Shown: positions 25,477-35,045, numbered from the stretch's first letter. The stretch: 64,000 bases of DNA from Ascidiimonas aurantiaca (GCF_037646345.1 NZ_JBBEWR010000013.1:87240-151239), one strand, 5' to 3'. Notes: generated from the sequence alone by a model not told the origin. Translations and numbers: made by a program.

Positions 25477-27507
25477 ATGAAACAGGTATGTATTTTCTTA
25501 AAGAGATCCTTACGGGTTTTCCTGCTATGGTATGCTCCCTTTGCACTACATGCACAGAATAAGGCCACCGTTGATAAGCTAATGACTACTGCAGACAGCC
25601 TTGTTACTGAGAAACACTATAACCAGGCTTTTGAAGTATATACCCGCGTATTGCCTTTACTTGAAAAACGGAAAGACCCTGAAAAAAAAGCAGATGTACA
25701 CAATGAACTGGGGAAGCTGTTGCGCAGGCAGAAAAATTATGAAGAAGCCGTTTCTCAATTTTTAAAGAGTACAAAAGAAAGCCCTTTATCACTACAGGCA
25801 GCGTATGCATACCAGAGTATAGCCCTTTTAAAACGCAAGCTTCAACAAAAAGACAGTGTTTTGTACTACCTGCAAAAGGCACTGGTGATCTATAAAGAGA
25901 AAAAACCGGGAGAAGAAGCTTATAACGCATTTTTAAATGCGGGAATTATTTATAAAAACTACCAGAAATACGAAGAAGCACTTACCTGTCTGTTACTGGC
26001 AGATCAAGGATATACCCAAACCGGGAACTTTAAAAAGCTGGGAACCGTTAATAATACCATTGCCCAAATTCAGGATGCCCTTGGGGATACTGCAAAAGCT
26101 GTGGAGTATTACTTTACTGCTTTAAATTATCAGGAACTGGTAAAAGATACAACAGGTATTGCCATGAGCTATAATAATATTGCTAATACCTATAAAACCA
26201 GAAAAGTTTATGATTCTGCCTTGTTTTATTACGAAAAGTCACTGGAGTTGGTTGATAAAAGAACGGCAAGATACCCTTCTACTTTATATAATTTAGGAGT
26301 CACGCATTACCTAAGGGGAGATTTGGAAAGTGCCCGTTCTTTCTATGAGAAAGCATTAACCATAAATACAGAGCAGAACAATACCATATCCGTTTTATAC
26401 AATGGTAATGAACTGGCTCTGCTGGCGATAGAAAACAATGACCTGGTAGCCGCCAGACGCTATTTAAAGATCACATCTTCTGTACTAGACAAAGTAGAGA
26501 ATCAGGAAGCGGTTTATAGAAATCATGAAATAAATGCGCTTTATCATTACAAAACCGGTAATTATAAAAAGGCGTTTGATTTCCAAAAAAAATATTCAGA
26601 CATGTATCAGTCAGTGTTTAATGCCAAACAGGTAGAGGCCATACAGAATATTCAGGAACAATATGAAACAGAAAAAGCACAGAATGAAAATTTAAGGCTC
26701 ACATTGCTCAACCAGGAAAGTGAAGCACTTATTAATAAACAAAGAGAAAGAATAAAAACCAATAACCTGTTACTCGCCATATTAGTGCTATTCCTTTTAT
26801 TAATGATGATTGCCTATTTATTGTTACAGCAACGACAAAAAACCTTAAAGAACAAACAGGCCATTGCACAATTAAAAGCCATGTATAAAGGGCAGGATAC
26901 TATAAAAGAAGTTATAAGTAAGGACCTTCATGATATTATTGCCACCAGCCTGGATGGTATCCGCTTAAAAGTACAGGCGCTCTCCCTGTCAACAGACGAA
27001 AAAAAAGATAAGCTAGCCACTGAGATCACCAATAATATCCAGGAAGTCAATCATCAAATGCGGTTGCTTTCACACCGGTTATCGCCTTTAGACCATAAAA
27101 TTAAAAAGTATTCACTATCAGAAATTATTATTTCCCAACTTACCGAGTTTCAGACCTATCGCAAAATACTGGTAACGATCAAAGATGAGATCCCCACCGT
27201 GTTAAATGACCTGAGGCCCGAGGCCCAGACTAACTTTTACGCCATTTTGCTGGAGGCCCTAAACAATATAGAAAAGCATTCTAAAGCTACCGAGGTAGTG
27301 ATCTCCCATCAAATTGATGCTGCACAAATTATGTGTTTTACCATGACCGATAACGGCATTGGCCTTGCCGATGAGAATCGTGAGGGCATCGGCCTTTTTA
27401 ATATAAAAGAGCGGGCACGCCTCTTACAGGGTATCTGTTCGGTTTTTCAAACGTCCGTAGGCACCGAACTCAAATTAGAATTTCCTTTAAAAATGCATTT
27501 ACCATGA
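25477..27507 (+). CDS. TPR sensor histidine kinase (LuxR-type two-component system)
   Basis: A 676-residue kinase. It has a signal peptide (ending in FALHAQNK) and a periplasmic block of about eight tetratricopeptide repeats (to ~390). A coiled coil leads to one membrane helix (NNLLLAILVLFLLLMMIAYL, about 429-450). A HisKA_3 dimerisation domain carries phospho-acceptor H485 in KDLHDIIATSLDG. The HATPase domain has an N box (EALNNIEKHSKA) and G boxes (DNGIGL, GIGLFNIKERARLL). Such TPR kinases are common in Bacteroidota and sense unknown envelope signals. The ATG at 25477 is chosen because the longer frame starts with TTG and spoils the signal peptide. The stop overlaps the response regulator start by 4 bp. 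Confidence 0.9.
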   Translation: MKQVCIFLKRSLRVFLLWYAPFALHAQNKATVDKLMTTADSLVTEKHYNQAFEVYTRVLPLLEKRKDPEKKADVHNELGKLLRRQKNYEEAVSQFLKSTKESPLSLQAAYAYQSIALLKRKLQQKDSVLYYLQKALVIYKEKKPGEEAYNAFLNAGIIYKNYQKYEEALTCLLLADQGYTQTGNFKKLGTVNNTIAQIQDALGDTAKAVEYYFTALNYQELVKDTTGIAMSYNNIANTYKTRKVYDSALFYYEKSLELVDKRTARYPSTLYNLGVTHYLRGDLESARSFYEKALTINTEQNNTISVLYNGNELALLAIENNDLVAARRYLKITSSVLDKVENQEAVYRNHEINALYHYKTGNYKKAFDFQKKYSDMYQSVFNAKQVEAIQNIQEQYETEKAQNENLRLTLLNQESEALINKQRERIKTNNLLLAILVLFLLLMMIAYLLLQQRQKTLKNKQAIAQLKAMYKGQDTIKEVISKDLHDIIATSLDGIRLKVQALSLSTDEKKDKLATEITNNIQEVNHQMRLLSHRLSPLDHKIKKYSLSEIIISQLTEFQTYRKILVTIKDEIPTVLNDLRPEAQTNFYAILLEALNNIEKHSKATEVVISHQIDAAQIMCFTMTDNGIGLADENREGIGLFNIKERARLLQGICSVFQTSVGTELKLEFPLKMHLP

Positions 27508-28172
27508 ATACTAAAGTAACCGTACTTATTGCAGATGACTCTGTGGTGTTTTCAGAAGGCCTGGAGCAGTTATTGTCACATAACCCTATGGTAAAAGAAA
27601 CCATTTTGTCTCATGACTATACGACTATTATGGAAACCTTGAGAACGGGTATGATCGATATCATCATACTGGATCTCAATTTTGATGATGCCCATTATGA
27701 CGGATTCAAAATAGCCAAAGAAGTAAAAGCCCTTTTCCCCGAAGTAAAGATCATTATACTCACCCAGCATGCCAAAGTAGATCACTATGAAACGCTGATA
27801 AATGATTATGAAGTAGATGGGTATATTGATAAAAAACTATCAGTACAACAATTGTTTACCGCTCTGGAAGAAGTATATGCCGGGATGAAGTATATAGATC
27901 CCAATGTAGCAGATATGGTTCAGGCCGGCCGGTGGCTAAAGCTTTCGGCGAGGGAAAAAGAAGTATTGAGTGAACTGAGTAAAGGTTATACCCAAAAAGA
28001 GGTAGCTGCCCGGTTGTTTATAGGCCCCAAGACCGTAGAATCGCATATCAGGAACTTATGTGAACGCTTTTTTGCAAAAAATTCGGTAGAACTGGTAAGT
28101 ATGTACATTCAATACAAAAGTGCATACCGGGAAGATTACAAGGCAACGACACCGCCTTTTAATAAGATATAA
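27504..28172 (+). CDS. NarL/LuxR-family response regulator
   Basis: A 222-residue transcription factor with a receiver domain (about 5-125; acidic pocket ADD near residue 11, phospho-acceptor D57 in IILDLNFDD, conserved Thr in ILTQHA, Lys in DKKLS). A LuxR-type helix-turn-helix follows (about 150-205; LSAREKEVLSELSKGYTQKEVA and KTVESHIRNL). It overlaps the sensor kinase gene by 4 bp (ATGA) and is surely its partner. The target genes are not evident; the divergent M48-VWA pair is the closest candidate. Confidence 0.93.
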   Translation: MNTKVTVLIADDSVVFSEGLEQLLSHNPMVKETILSHDYTTIMETLRTGMIDIIILDLNFDDAHYDGFKIAKEVKALFPEVKIIILTQHAKVDHYETLINDYEVDGYIDKKLSVQQLFTALEEVYAGMKYIDPNVADMVQAGRWLKLSAREKEVLSELSKGYTQKEVAARLFIGPKTVESHIRNLCERFFAKNSVELVSMYIQYKSAYREDYKATTPPFNKI

Positions 28173-28199
28173 GGCAGCCCGTTCCGGAACGGGCTGCCT
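28172..28199. terminator. 28-bp perfect palindrome between convergent genes
   Basis: A perfect palindrome (arm AGGCAGCCCGTTCC, GC-rich) begins at the last base of the response regulator stop codon. There is no T-run directly after it on the plus strand. It probably ends transcription from both sides, since the lipoprotein gene converges on it. Confidence 0.6.
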
Positions 28200-28238
28200 G
28201 CAAGAGTTCATATTTAAATATGCGAAAGGTCTGGAGTC

Positions 28239-28442
28239 TTATTCAGGACAATTCTCTGGATCGGGATCTGCACAAGGCTCAGGATCCTGATTTTGAGTGG
28301 GAGGTGTGGTAGTGCTACCTCCGTTTGCCTGAATTTGAACATCAGTTTCATAGGCCTCATAGTCATCCTCGTAACTACAAGAACTAAAAAAAATAATTGA
28401 ACTAGCTAATAAGATTAAATTAAATTTACAAATAGACTTCAT
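28239..28442 (-). CDS. small lipoprotein, unknown function
   Basis: A 67-residue protein starting MKSICKFNLILLASSIIFFSS, with a lipobox just before Cys (FSSC) and an acidic stretch (SYEDDYEAYETD) behind it. The tail is Pro/Asp/Cys-rich (PEPCADPDPENCPE). It is predicted to be anchored in the outer membrane; acidic residues after the Cys are a surface-export signal in some Bacteroidota. No family is recognised. The ATG at 28442 is preferred over a GTG at 28451. Confidence 0.65.
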   Translation of the reverse strand: MKSICKFNLILLASSIIFFSSCSYEDDYEAYETDVQIQANGGSTTTPPTQNQDPEPCADPDPENCPE

Positions 28443-28446
28443 AATT

Positions 28447-28541
28447 GACACGATTTATGGATCTCGGGAACCGGTTGCTAGCAAACAGATTCTTCTGATC
28501 CGATTTTTAATTCATTTTGTTTATCGTGTCTTGCGCAAGAC
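28447..28541. promoter_or_regulatory. dyads upstream of the CHAT-linked regulator gene
   Basis: The region between the divergent lipoprotein gene and the next plus-strand gene has a perfect 14-bp palindrome (GTCTTGCGCAAGAC, 28528-28541). It also has an 8-bp inverted pair GACACGAT (28447-28454) and ATCGTGTC (28523-28530). These look like protein-binding sites, but no promoter boxes are clear. Confidence 0.3.
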
Positions 28542-28640
28542 GAGATCTAAAGTGATCTGGTGTAAAAGTATTTGTAATTACCTGACAGTCTGAAAGATGG
28601 TAGTTTCATGAAATTGCACGGATCAAAAAAAGGAATATAT

Positions 28641-29465
28641 ATGAATGAAGAAACGATAAAAACCGAAGAAGAAATAAAGGGCCTCTTTTATTTAATTCAT
28701 CATGTAGAAAAAGAAGAGTTTCATGGCCGTCCACTGAATACAAAAGATTTCGCAATTATAGCCAACGATATTAAAGCTGTACTTCAGGTAGACGAGTCAT
28801 TCTCTGGGTCTACTTTACGAAGAATTTTTACTTTTAAAGATCACCCCGGGAACAGAAAGATAATTAATCTGGATAGGTTAGTACAGTGGCTTGTTGATGA
28901 GGCGAATACACCTAAAACAACTTTCTGGGAATATATTGATAAGCATACACATGAAATTGAACAGTATTATCAAAAAAATAAAGATATTCAGGATGCTTTT
29001 TTTAAAAAATATACTCCTTGTAAGGATGTAGAAAAAGGAGTGTATCACTTTGCTAATCCAATGGTTAAAGAAATAAATAATGGTACCTATCGAGAAAAAA
29101 ACTTAGGAGAAGAAAATTCGAAATCACAAATCTTGGAAAGGAGTATCACATATCTGGAAAAGCAATTAAAAGTATTGGAAACCCAAAATCTTGAGGCTGT
29201 TCTGGATAAAGAATTTTATATGGATATCAGGAACTATATCAATTACTTTGGTGTCAGCAGGTTGAAACCTATTCTCCGAAATGTTATGAGCAATAAACTT
29301 AACCAAATGCATGATAAACAGAACAGAACAAAAAAGTCTTATGAGGGTTTAGGTAAAATACGTCCTTTTTTTATATCGGTTCCTGATAAAATGAGTCTTG
29401 AAAAGGCTATTCAAAAAGAGTTTAGAGGCAAATTGATAAAATTATATAAAGAAGAATCTTTATAG
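28641..29465 (+). CDS. hypothetical protein with probable HTH-like N-terminal domain
   Basis: A 274-residue soluble protein. Residues ~10-85 (LNTKDFAIIANDI..., SGSTLRRIFTFKDHPGNRKIINLDRLVQWL) resemble a small helical, probably DNA-binding, domain. In Bacteroidota, from memory, this domain heads many proteins next to caspase-like or STAND effectors (pattern: select-L-S, S-x-x-T-L-x-R-x-F-x-F, then L-D-x-L). The C-terminal half is helical and unassigned. The start at 28641 has AAAGGA at a good distance; a further ATG at 28608 is possible. The gene ends exactly where the convergent CHAT gene ends. A regulatory or sensing role in that locus is inferred from position and the N-terminal resemblance only. 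Confidence 0.6.
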   Translation: MNEETIKTEEEIKGLFYLIHHVEKEEFHGRPLNTKDFAIIANDIKAVLQVDESFSGSTLRRIFTFKDHPGNRKIINLDRLVQWLVDEANTPKTTFWEYIDKHTHEIEQYYQKNKDIQDAFFKKYTPCKDVEKGVYHFANPMVKEINNGTYREKNLGEENSKSQILERSITYLEKQLKVLETQNLEAVLDKEFYMDIRNYINYFGVSRLKPILRNVMSNKLNQMHDKQNRTKKSYEGLGKIRPFFISVPDKMSLEKAIQKEFRGKLIKLYKEESL

Positions 29466-32400
29466 TTATTGCCATTTTCCATTCAGGGAAAACATGGCCC
29501 AATGATAAAAATGGGCTTTTTCGGGCCTTTTCATAAGCTCGATCATACTTTGTTGACATGCTATGACTTTAGGCATACCTTCACTAATTCTCTCGTAAAA
29601 TAATTGAAAAAAATCTTTGGCATCTTTATCCTTCATAGGCCATAAACCTGCCATTACCGTACTTGCGCCTGCGGCAAGAAAGGAAGGGATCAGCCCTATG
29701 GATTCCTCTCCCGGATGATTCTTCTGACGCCCCGTATCACAAGAGGAAAGTACAATAAAAGAAGCTACGGTATTTCTGTTCATGATCTCCTCTGCAGAAA
29801 TGAATTCATTATTATAAAGCCTGACTCCGGATAAAAAGCCTCTGTTTTTATCAAAAACCCCGTGCCCGGCGAAATGTAGTAAAGATGCCTGATCCAGCGC
29901 CTGAATAAACTTTTCTTTGTGAACCTCTTCCCCAACAATGGGTTTTGTATTAAAAATATAGGAGATATTTTTTACTTCTTCTACAGACCCCTCAAGATCC
30001 TGTTCGGGGTCGCCAAACACAAATGCGTTCTTAAAAAGATCTTTTTCTCTCGTCTTAGATTGAAGGTATTCCCAGCTGGTTAAACTGGAATTGTAAAACA
30101 CAGGATTTCTGGTAATAAGAGGCTTTTCATTTAATAAAAGGGCATGAAAAGGAAGGTTTTGAAGTATCCCGTAAGGAATAATACAAATAATATCACTAGG
30201 TTTTGTCCATTTTTCAAGAGGTTTGATCAAACTGCTGAATTGTGTCCAGAAACTTTCTTTGGGCCTCAAATCCTCAAACCGCGCTATTGACATTTTTTGA
30301 GAAAAAGTGAATAACTCTTCCCTAAGTTCGGGAACGGCTATGGGAATTTTAGAGAATAAAGGCTCAGGGGTGTCTGAATGAATTCCAAAAGCATATAACT
30401 GATCCTGGTGGATATAATAGTATATAAAAAAAATCTTAGCGGACTTTAATTCTTTTTCATTCTCTTCAATAGTAAATACAACCTCATTAAAAGAAGGAAC
30501 TGTTTCTGTTTTCCTGTGGGCATATTGATGAAGTGTCGGATCTTCCGTCATTTCATAATACAGATCTTTAAGCGTTTCTTCCCATTTTCTCTGTTCCTGA
30601 ATGGAAGAGGAGCAAGCAATAGACATCAATATTTTATCTTCTTCAATCAACAAAGGATGATTTTTTGTTTCCTGGCCTGATTTAATTTTATTTGCGATGG
30701 AATAAAGCAGGGATTTGGCCCTAACATTTTCTAACCATTCGATACAATTTTTAAATTTTTTGTAGTGGAGGAAAAAATAAAAGCCGGAAAAGATAAGTTG
30801 TTTGATATCTCTCTGAAGGTTGATAGCAGCCTCAAGATTTCTCGAAATCTCTAAGGTGCCCGTTTTTTTAATTCGGCTTTGAGCCGTAAACAGAGAAGCA
30901 TTAAAGAATTTTTCAGCTTCTGTTTTATAAAAAAGGATTTGATCGTCATTAACCAGATATCTTTGTAAAGGTTCCCAATAACTTAAAGCTGCCTGAAATT
31001 TTAGTCTCCAGATAAAGTCAGTTAAGTTTCCATTTTCCAGTATTTTCAACGCTCTTAAAACATGCGTATTTGCTTCTTCATAATAATGAATATTTTTTCG
31101 TACTCTTCCCAGTTCCATAAGAGCACCGCTCAGGTGATGCGTATTTATAGCTATACTACCTAAATGCCCTGCTTTTTCGTATAGTTGTAATGCTTCTTTT
31201 AAAGATTGCAGTGCTTTATCAAATTGCCCTTCCAGATGTAAGGCAAAAGCGTATATTTGAAATAACTTTCCTCTTAAAGAATATCTGTTCTTGATCCATT
31301 TTTTATCTAAAAGACAGGTGTCTGCTTCTTTCAGGCAGGCAATACTATCTTCGGTAATAATTTTCTTTTTATTTCTTTTTTGCACCTGAACCTGATAGGA
31401 AAAACTGTTCAGTAATTGAGTGACAACTTCATCAGATGCTCCTAAATCCTTAAAAATCCTAATTGCTTTTGAATAATGATCGTTGGGCGCGTTTTTATCC
31501 AAAATACTTTTGAAAGAATACAACTGGGCGGTTAGAATCGATTTTTTGATGGGCTTCAGGGATTCAAGGGTTTCATCAATTACAGTAAGAAAATCATTAG
31601 TGTCCAGTTTTATTTTTGAAGCACTGTTAACTAATAAACTGATAAAATGTACTTTGTTTCCTTCTGTTTTTAACTCCTGAAGGGTATCCTTTATTATTTT
31701 TTCACTGGCATAATAATCACTTTCGGTAAAATATTGATGCGCTTTATTAAGGATATCTATTTCTTTTGTAATTGACCTTCTAAAGGTTTTTTCAGGAAGA
31801 CTAATCCTCTTTTTGAAGTTTTCCAGATGGGTTAGCTGATGTCTTTCTTCCAACCATTTTAAACAGGTATTTTCATAAATATAGGCATCTTTTAAATGGC
31901 CCAGTTTCCAGAGCAACGGAATGGCCTTTACCAGCCATTCTATTCCTTCGATGTGTTCAAGTTCTAATAAATGTGATCCGTAAATTCCAAAAACCTTGGC
32001 TTTTGCTGCCAAATATCCATCATCCTTTATTTTATTTAAATGGCTTTCTACAAAATCAGGAAGTTTTGAAGGGTCGTACAACCGGTCATAATGAATGATT
32101 TTTAACGAAAGTTGGGTTTTTTTAAGATAAAATGGAACATGGTACAATGGATCTTCTGAAGATTTTCCACTACTCAGAAGATAATCATCTAATAGCTGCA
32201 TCCCTTTATTAAGATCCGCTTTGGGCATTATAGCTGTATGATTGATAATGGTGAGAAGTAGGGAGGAGGCTTCTTTATCTAAAGTGTTTTTGTAATCTTT
32301 GTATAGTTCCAGCCCTTCTTCTATTACTTCTTCCTTATAATCTGTATCGATCAACCCCTGGTTCAGGAGAGCAAGTTTTACTTTTATTTTTGTCTTAAGA

Positions 32401-32747
32401 GCAAAAAATGCAAGATCTGTACCCTCATGTTGTTTGGCCAGGAGTTTGCACGTTGTACATATGCGATTGCCCTCTGACCTTGAGAGTTTTTCTCCTATAA
32501 AGTTGTAAAGGCTAACAGATAGTTCTGCACGTGCACTACTTGTTTTTGATTCTGATTTTTTGAGAGTATCGTGTATTTTTTTTATTGTTTCTTCATCTTC
32601 TATAGTATTAAATACCTGAAGAGCTAAAAAATGAACCCGGTCTGATATAGGCTTTTTTAAATCGTTATAAATCGTTGTAAACTGTTTATAATCTCCCGTC
32701 AAAAAAATGTTCTCCAATAAAGAAAAAGCATTTTTAGTTATCTTCAT
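29466..32747 (-). CDS. TPR-CHAT caspase-like protease
   Basis: A 1093-residue protein. Residues ~1-650 are all-helical with TPR-like repeats (LRGKLFQIYAFALHLEGQFDKALQSLKEALQLYEKAG). The C-terminal ~350 residues form a CHAT domain, a caspase-related cysteine protease. The His motif is LLHFAGHG (H962) and the Cys motif is VLSSCDTG (C1003), so the catalytic dyad is intact. The end GLIPSFLAAGASTVMAGLWPMKDKDA is diagnostic. CHAT proteases act in bacterial conflict and gasdermin-type or CRISPR-linked defence by cutting partner proteins. The gene overlaps the upstream small membrane protein gene by 14 bp, so the two are translated together. The substrate is unknown; no gasdermin-like gene is seen nearby. 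Confidence 0.9.
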   Translation of the reverse strand: MKITKNAFSLLENIFLTGDYKQFTTIYNDLKKPISDRVHFLALQVFNTIEDEETIKKIHDTLKKSESKTSSARAELSVSLYNFIGEKLSRSEGNRICTTCKLLAKQHEGTDLAFFALKTKIKVKLALLNQGLIDTDYKEEVIEEGLELYKDYKNTLDKEASSLLLTIINHTAIMPKADLNKGMQLLDDYLLSSGKSSEDPLYHVPFYLKKTQLSLKIIHYDRLYDPSKLPDFVESHLNKIKDDGYLAAKAKVFGIYGSHLLELEHIEGIEWLVKAIPLLWKLGHLKDAYIYENTCLKWLEERHQLTHLENFKKRISLPEKTFRRSITKEIDILNKAHQYFTESDYYASEKIIKDTLQELKTEGNKVHFISLLVNSASKIKLDTNDFLTVIDETLESLKPIKKSILTAQLYSFKSILDKNAPNDHYSKAIRIFKDLGASDEVVTQLLNSFSYQVQVQKRNKKKIITEDSIACLKEADTCLLDKKWIKNRYSLRGKLFQIYAFALHLEGQFDKALQSLKEALQLYEKAGHLGSIAINTHHLSGALMELGRVRKNIHYYEEANTHVLRALKILENGNLTDFIWRLKFQAALSYWEPLQRYLVNDDQILFYKTEAEKFFNASLFTAQSRIKKTGTLEISRNLEAAINLQRDIKQLIFSGFYFFLHYKKFKNCIEWLENVRAKSLLYSIANKIKSGQETKNHPLLIEEDKILMSIACSSSIQEQRKWEETLKDLYYEMTEDPTLHQYAHRKTETVPSFNEVVFTIEENEKELKSAKIFFIYYYIHQDQLYAFGIHSDTPEPLFSKIPIAVPELREELFTFSQKMSIARFEDLRPKESFWTQFSSLIKPLEKWTKPSDIICIIPYGILQNLPFHALLLNEKPLITRNPVFYNSSLTSWEYLQSKTREKDLFKNAFVFGDPEQDLEGSVEEVKNISYIFNTKPIVGEEVHKEKFIQALDQASLLHFAGHGVFDKNRGFLSGVRLYNNEFISAEEIMNRNTVASFIVLSSCDTGRQKNHPGEESIGLIPSFLAAGASTVMAGLWPMKDKDAKDFFQLFYERISEGMPKVIACQQSMIELMKRPEKAHFYHWAMFSLNGKWQ

Positions 32748-33144
32748 GGTTTGTAATAAAAATTTTAGGATTACCGAAAAGGTCTTTTATTTTTTCAGTT
32801 TGTTTTTCAAAATCTTCAGGAGAGAGATCAAATTTAAATTTTGCCCGCACAGAAGGAAATTCAATAATGATAAGTCCCTCAGGTTTTGTGGCTTTGTATC
32901 TGTTTATTAAAGCTTTTACCATGGGAATAATAGCATTTTGAACTATACTGACGCCACTGGAAGCCGTAACGGAGATTAAAGCAACCATTAGAACGGGATG
33001 AAGATCATTACGTGTATCTTCTTTACCGGAGAGTACTTGAGTACGTATATTTATTTCCCGTAGTGCAGATGTAATTTCTAAGTCTGAAAGATAATCACTG
33101 GATATCAATGTTTTCTCTTCTCTTTTTTCAATAGAGTTTGCCAT
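32734..33144 (-). CDS. small membrane protein resembling effector-associated component EACC1
   Basis: A 136-residue protein. A ~45-residue polar N-terminus precedes a moderately hydrophobic helix (HPVLMVALISVTASSGVSIV). A compact alpha/beta region follows (GLIIIEFPSVRAKFKFDLSPEDFEKQTEKI). The layout of one helix, a basic linker (NRYKATKPEG) and a short strand-rich domain resembles EACC1, the small constant component of conflict systems built around proteases and other effectors. The match is by pattern only. The gene is first in the minus-strand pair and overlaps the CHAT gene by 14 bp, which strongly suggests that the two proteins act together. Confidence 0.5.
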   Translation of the reverse strand: MANSIEKREEKTLISSDYLSDLEITSALREINIRTQVLSGKEDTRNDLHPVLMVALISVTASSGVSIVQNAIIPMVKALINRYKATKPEGLIIIEFPSVRAKFKFDLSPEDFEKQTEKIKDLFGNPKIFITNHEDN

Positions 33145-33567
33145 GCTATTTTTCGTTTTTTTAAGACTATGCCATAATGCTCATAAGGTAGTGGTATTTT
33201 TATAAATATTTGGGGAATTATAACAAAATCAGTAAAAACACTGAAAGAAAAAACCTACATTTTGGAGTATGGTGTTTAGTTATCAAATTCTGCAAAAACA
33301 TATAGAAAAAGGGAAAAGAAAGAGTTTTTAATTCCATTTTCTTGATTTAAAAGTATTTAGTAGATATAACATCTTCGTTATCAGGTAAGCTTACCATACA
33401 GTTACTCAATGATATTGATGATTATACTTGGATTTTAAAGGATCGTAACACATAACTTAATAACAGATCTCCATTAATAAGGAGCTATATATGTGATGCA
33501 TAAGTGCTACTATTTTAATAAGTGTTAAATTTTGCAATTTTGATTTTGATAAATCTCATAAATTGAG

Positions 33568-33580
33568 TTGTTTATCGTGT
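33568..33580. repeat. 13-bp direct repeat (copy 2) flanking the CHAT locus
   Basis: TTGTTTATCGTGT occurs here and at 28517-28529 in the same orientation. The two copies bracket the ~5-kb block with the HTH-like, CHAT and EACC1-like genes. They could be boundary repeats, shared regulatory sites or chance. Confidence 0.3.
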
Positions 33581-34155
33581 AGCACAGGTACTATTGCTGT
33601 TTTTTTAACAGTTATATTACATTAAAAGCATAATTAATGTACAAAAATCCCGTATTTTTGAAAAAACACCCCTAAAACTATCATATGTCTCAAGTAAGTA
33701 ATGGCCTGTTACGAGCTAATATTTTGTTTTTAATGGGTTGTATGATAGACTTTTATTATAAAAGAGTATGTAAGAGAGCAAATGTTAAACTCTGTCAAGG
33801 CTTTTGTTCTGCATCTACAATAGATGATGAGGTTTTGAAAGGTAAGGAACATGTTTTTAGAAATCATTATTTTAAAATACCGACAACTTTTTCCGCTAAG
33901 AATATTTATGACCAATATGATAATAAAATATCTATTTACCATAAATCGTATTTGTTTTAGCAGATAAAACATAGCAGTGGCTGGAAACCAAAAGTTCTTA
34001 CGTATTAAATTGCTATTATAGTAAGGATTGATACTATGTTCAACTAGGTTTGTAAGGAAAAAAGTTTTTAAACACAGTTTTATCAAAAGGATCTTAACAA
34101 ACTTTGATTTCTCAAGTTTTGTTATTTGAATTAGCTGTTCATTCTTTTGATACCA

Positions 34156-34205
34156 AAGCACGGCATCCACCGGCCTTAATTATAAGTACCGGCCGGGCCG
34201 TGCTT
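34156..34205. terminator. strong GC-rich hairpin in the NRPS leader region
   Basis: The outer stem AAGCACGGC/GCCGTGCTT (9 bp; 34156-34164 with 34197-34205) and the inner stem CCGGCC/GGCCGG (34170-34175 with 34191-34196) are separated by a 5-nt bulge on one side. It is followed on the plus strand by CTTTCATTTT. This is the only GC-rich element in the region. It could terminate upstream transcription or be the site that the antiterminator overcomes. Confidence 0.55.
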
Positions 34206-34998
34206 CTTTCATTTTAATACACTACTCAAAAAAAAACAGAATACAAAGCTCTCAGAAATTTCAAGATAATTTCATTTGCGCCTTTATGGTTGTTTAGGTG
34301 TTTGATAACCGTAAAATTATATAGTAAAAAAGAAATGAAGAGTTAAAGTAATCATAAGAACTATAAATGCTTTTTTGGGTAACGGCAAGTAGATATTAAG
34401 GACACGATCGCGTAAATTTTTTGAGAATTTCATATCAAAATATGAATTTTCAAATAATTGATAATCAAATATTTAGCCTTGTATTTTTAAAAAAAGACTA
34501 AAAGATAGTCCGGGTTTTATTTGAGCATAATTCTGTTGTTTTTGCTATTATCAAAACTATTCATTCAACGATTTTTTAACGATTTTTCTTTTGTGTTTTG
34601 GGTAAAATCTTACCTTTACATAGTAGATCAACCTTCATAACAATTAACCTCGATTTAGTAGCACTTTGAAAACACATTTTGTTTTTAAAGCACCTTTTAG
34701 GCGTTAACTTTTGATATTTCAAAGGTAAAACGTTTAATCAGAACTGGTGATAATGGTAAAAATGTATCATTAAGAAGTGAAAGGTGATCTGGCTATGTAC
34801 ATAATTTTATTAACAAGAAATACGTTAATAAATTTTTAAATAAAATGATATTTACAGTTAAGTAAAAAACTTAATATTATTTGTACGTATATTTTATTAA
34901 ATAGGTAAGAAATAATTTAATTTTTTTAAAAAAATTATTAATTTCGACCACATTTTACTTTTGGGAATATCCACGGAAGTATTATAAAAGTTCGACCA

Positions 34999-35045
34999 GC
35001 AACTGTAGCAGTGTGACTCGGATAGGCGAAGCCATAATTAGTTGC
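34999..35045 (+). promoter_or_regulatory. possible leader hairpin before the antiterminator
   Basis: GCAACT (34999-35004) pairs with AGTTGC (35040-35045) and encloses a small GGC-GAA-GCC hairpin (35025-35033). TTCGACCA is also repeated at 34943-34950 and 34991-34998. It may be part of an RNA target for the UpxY-like protein; this is inference from position. Confidence 0.25.

Noticed and set aside
33685..33960. Plus-strand frame of 91 codons starting MSQVSNGLLRANILF
   Set aside because: No family, no ribosome binding site and A/T-driven composition. It overlaps an equally unsupported minus-strand frame (33730-34170). Described as part of the gene-poor region instead.
33730..34170. Minus-strand frame of 146 codons, considered as a transposase remnant or membrane protein
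   Set aside because: The hydrophobic stretches follow from A/T-rich codons; no transposase motif or terminal inverted repeats were found.
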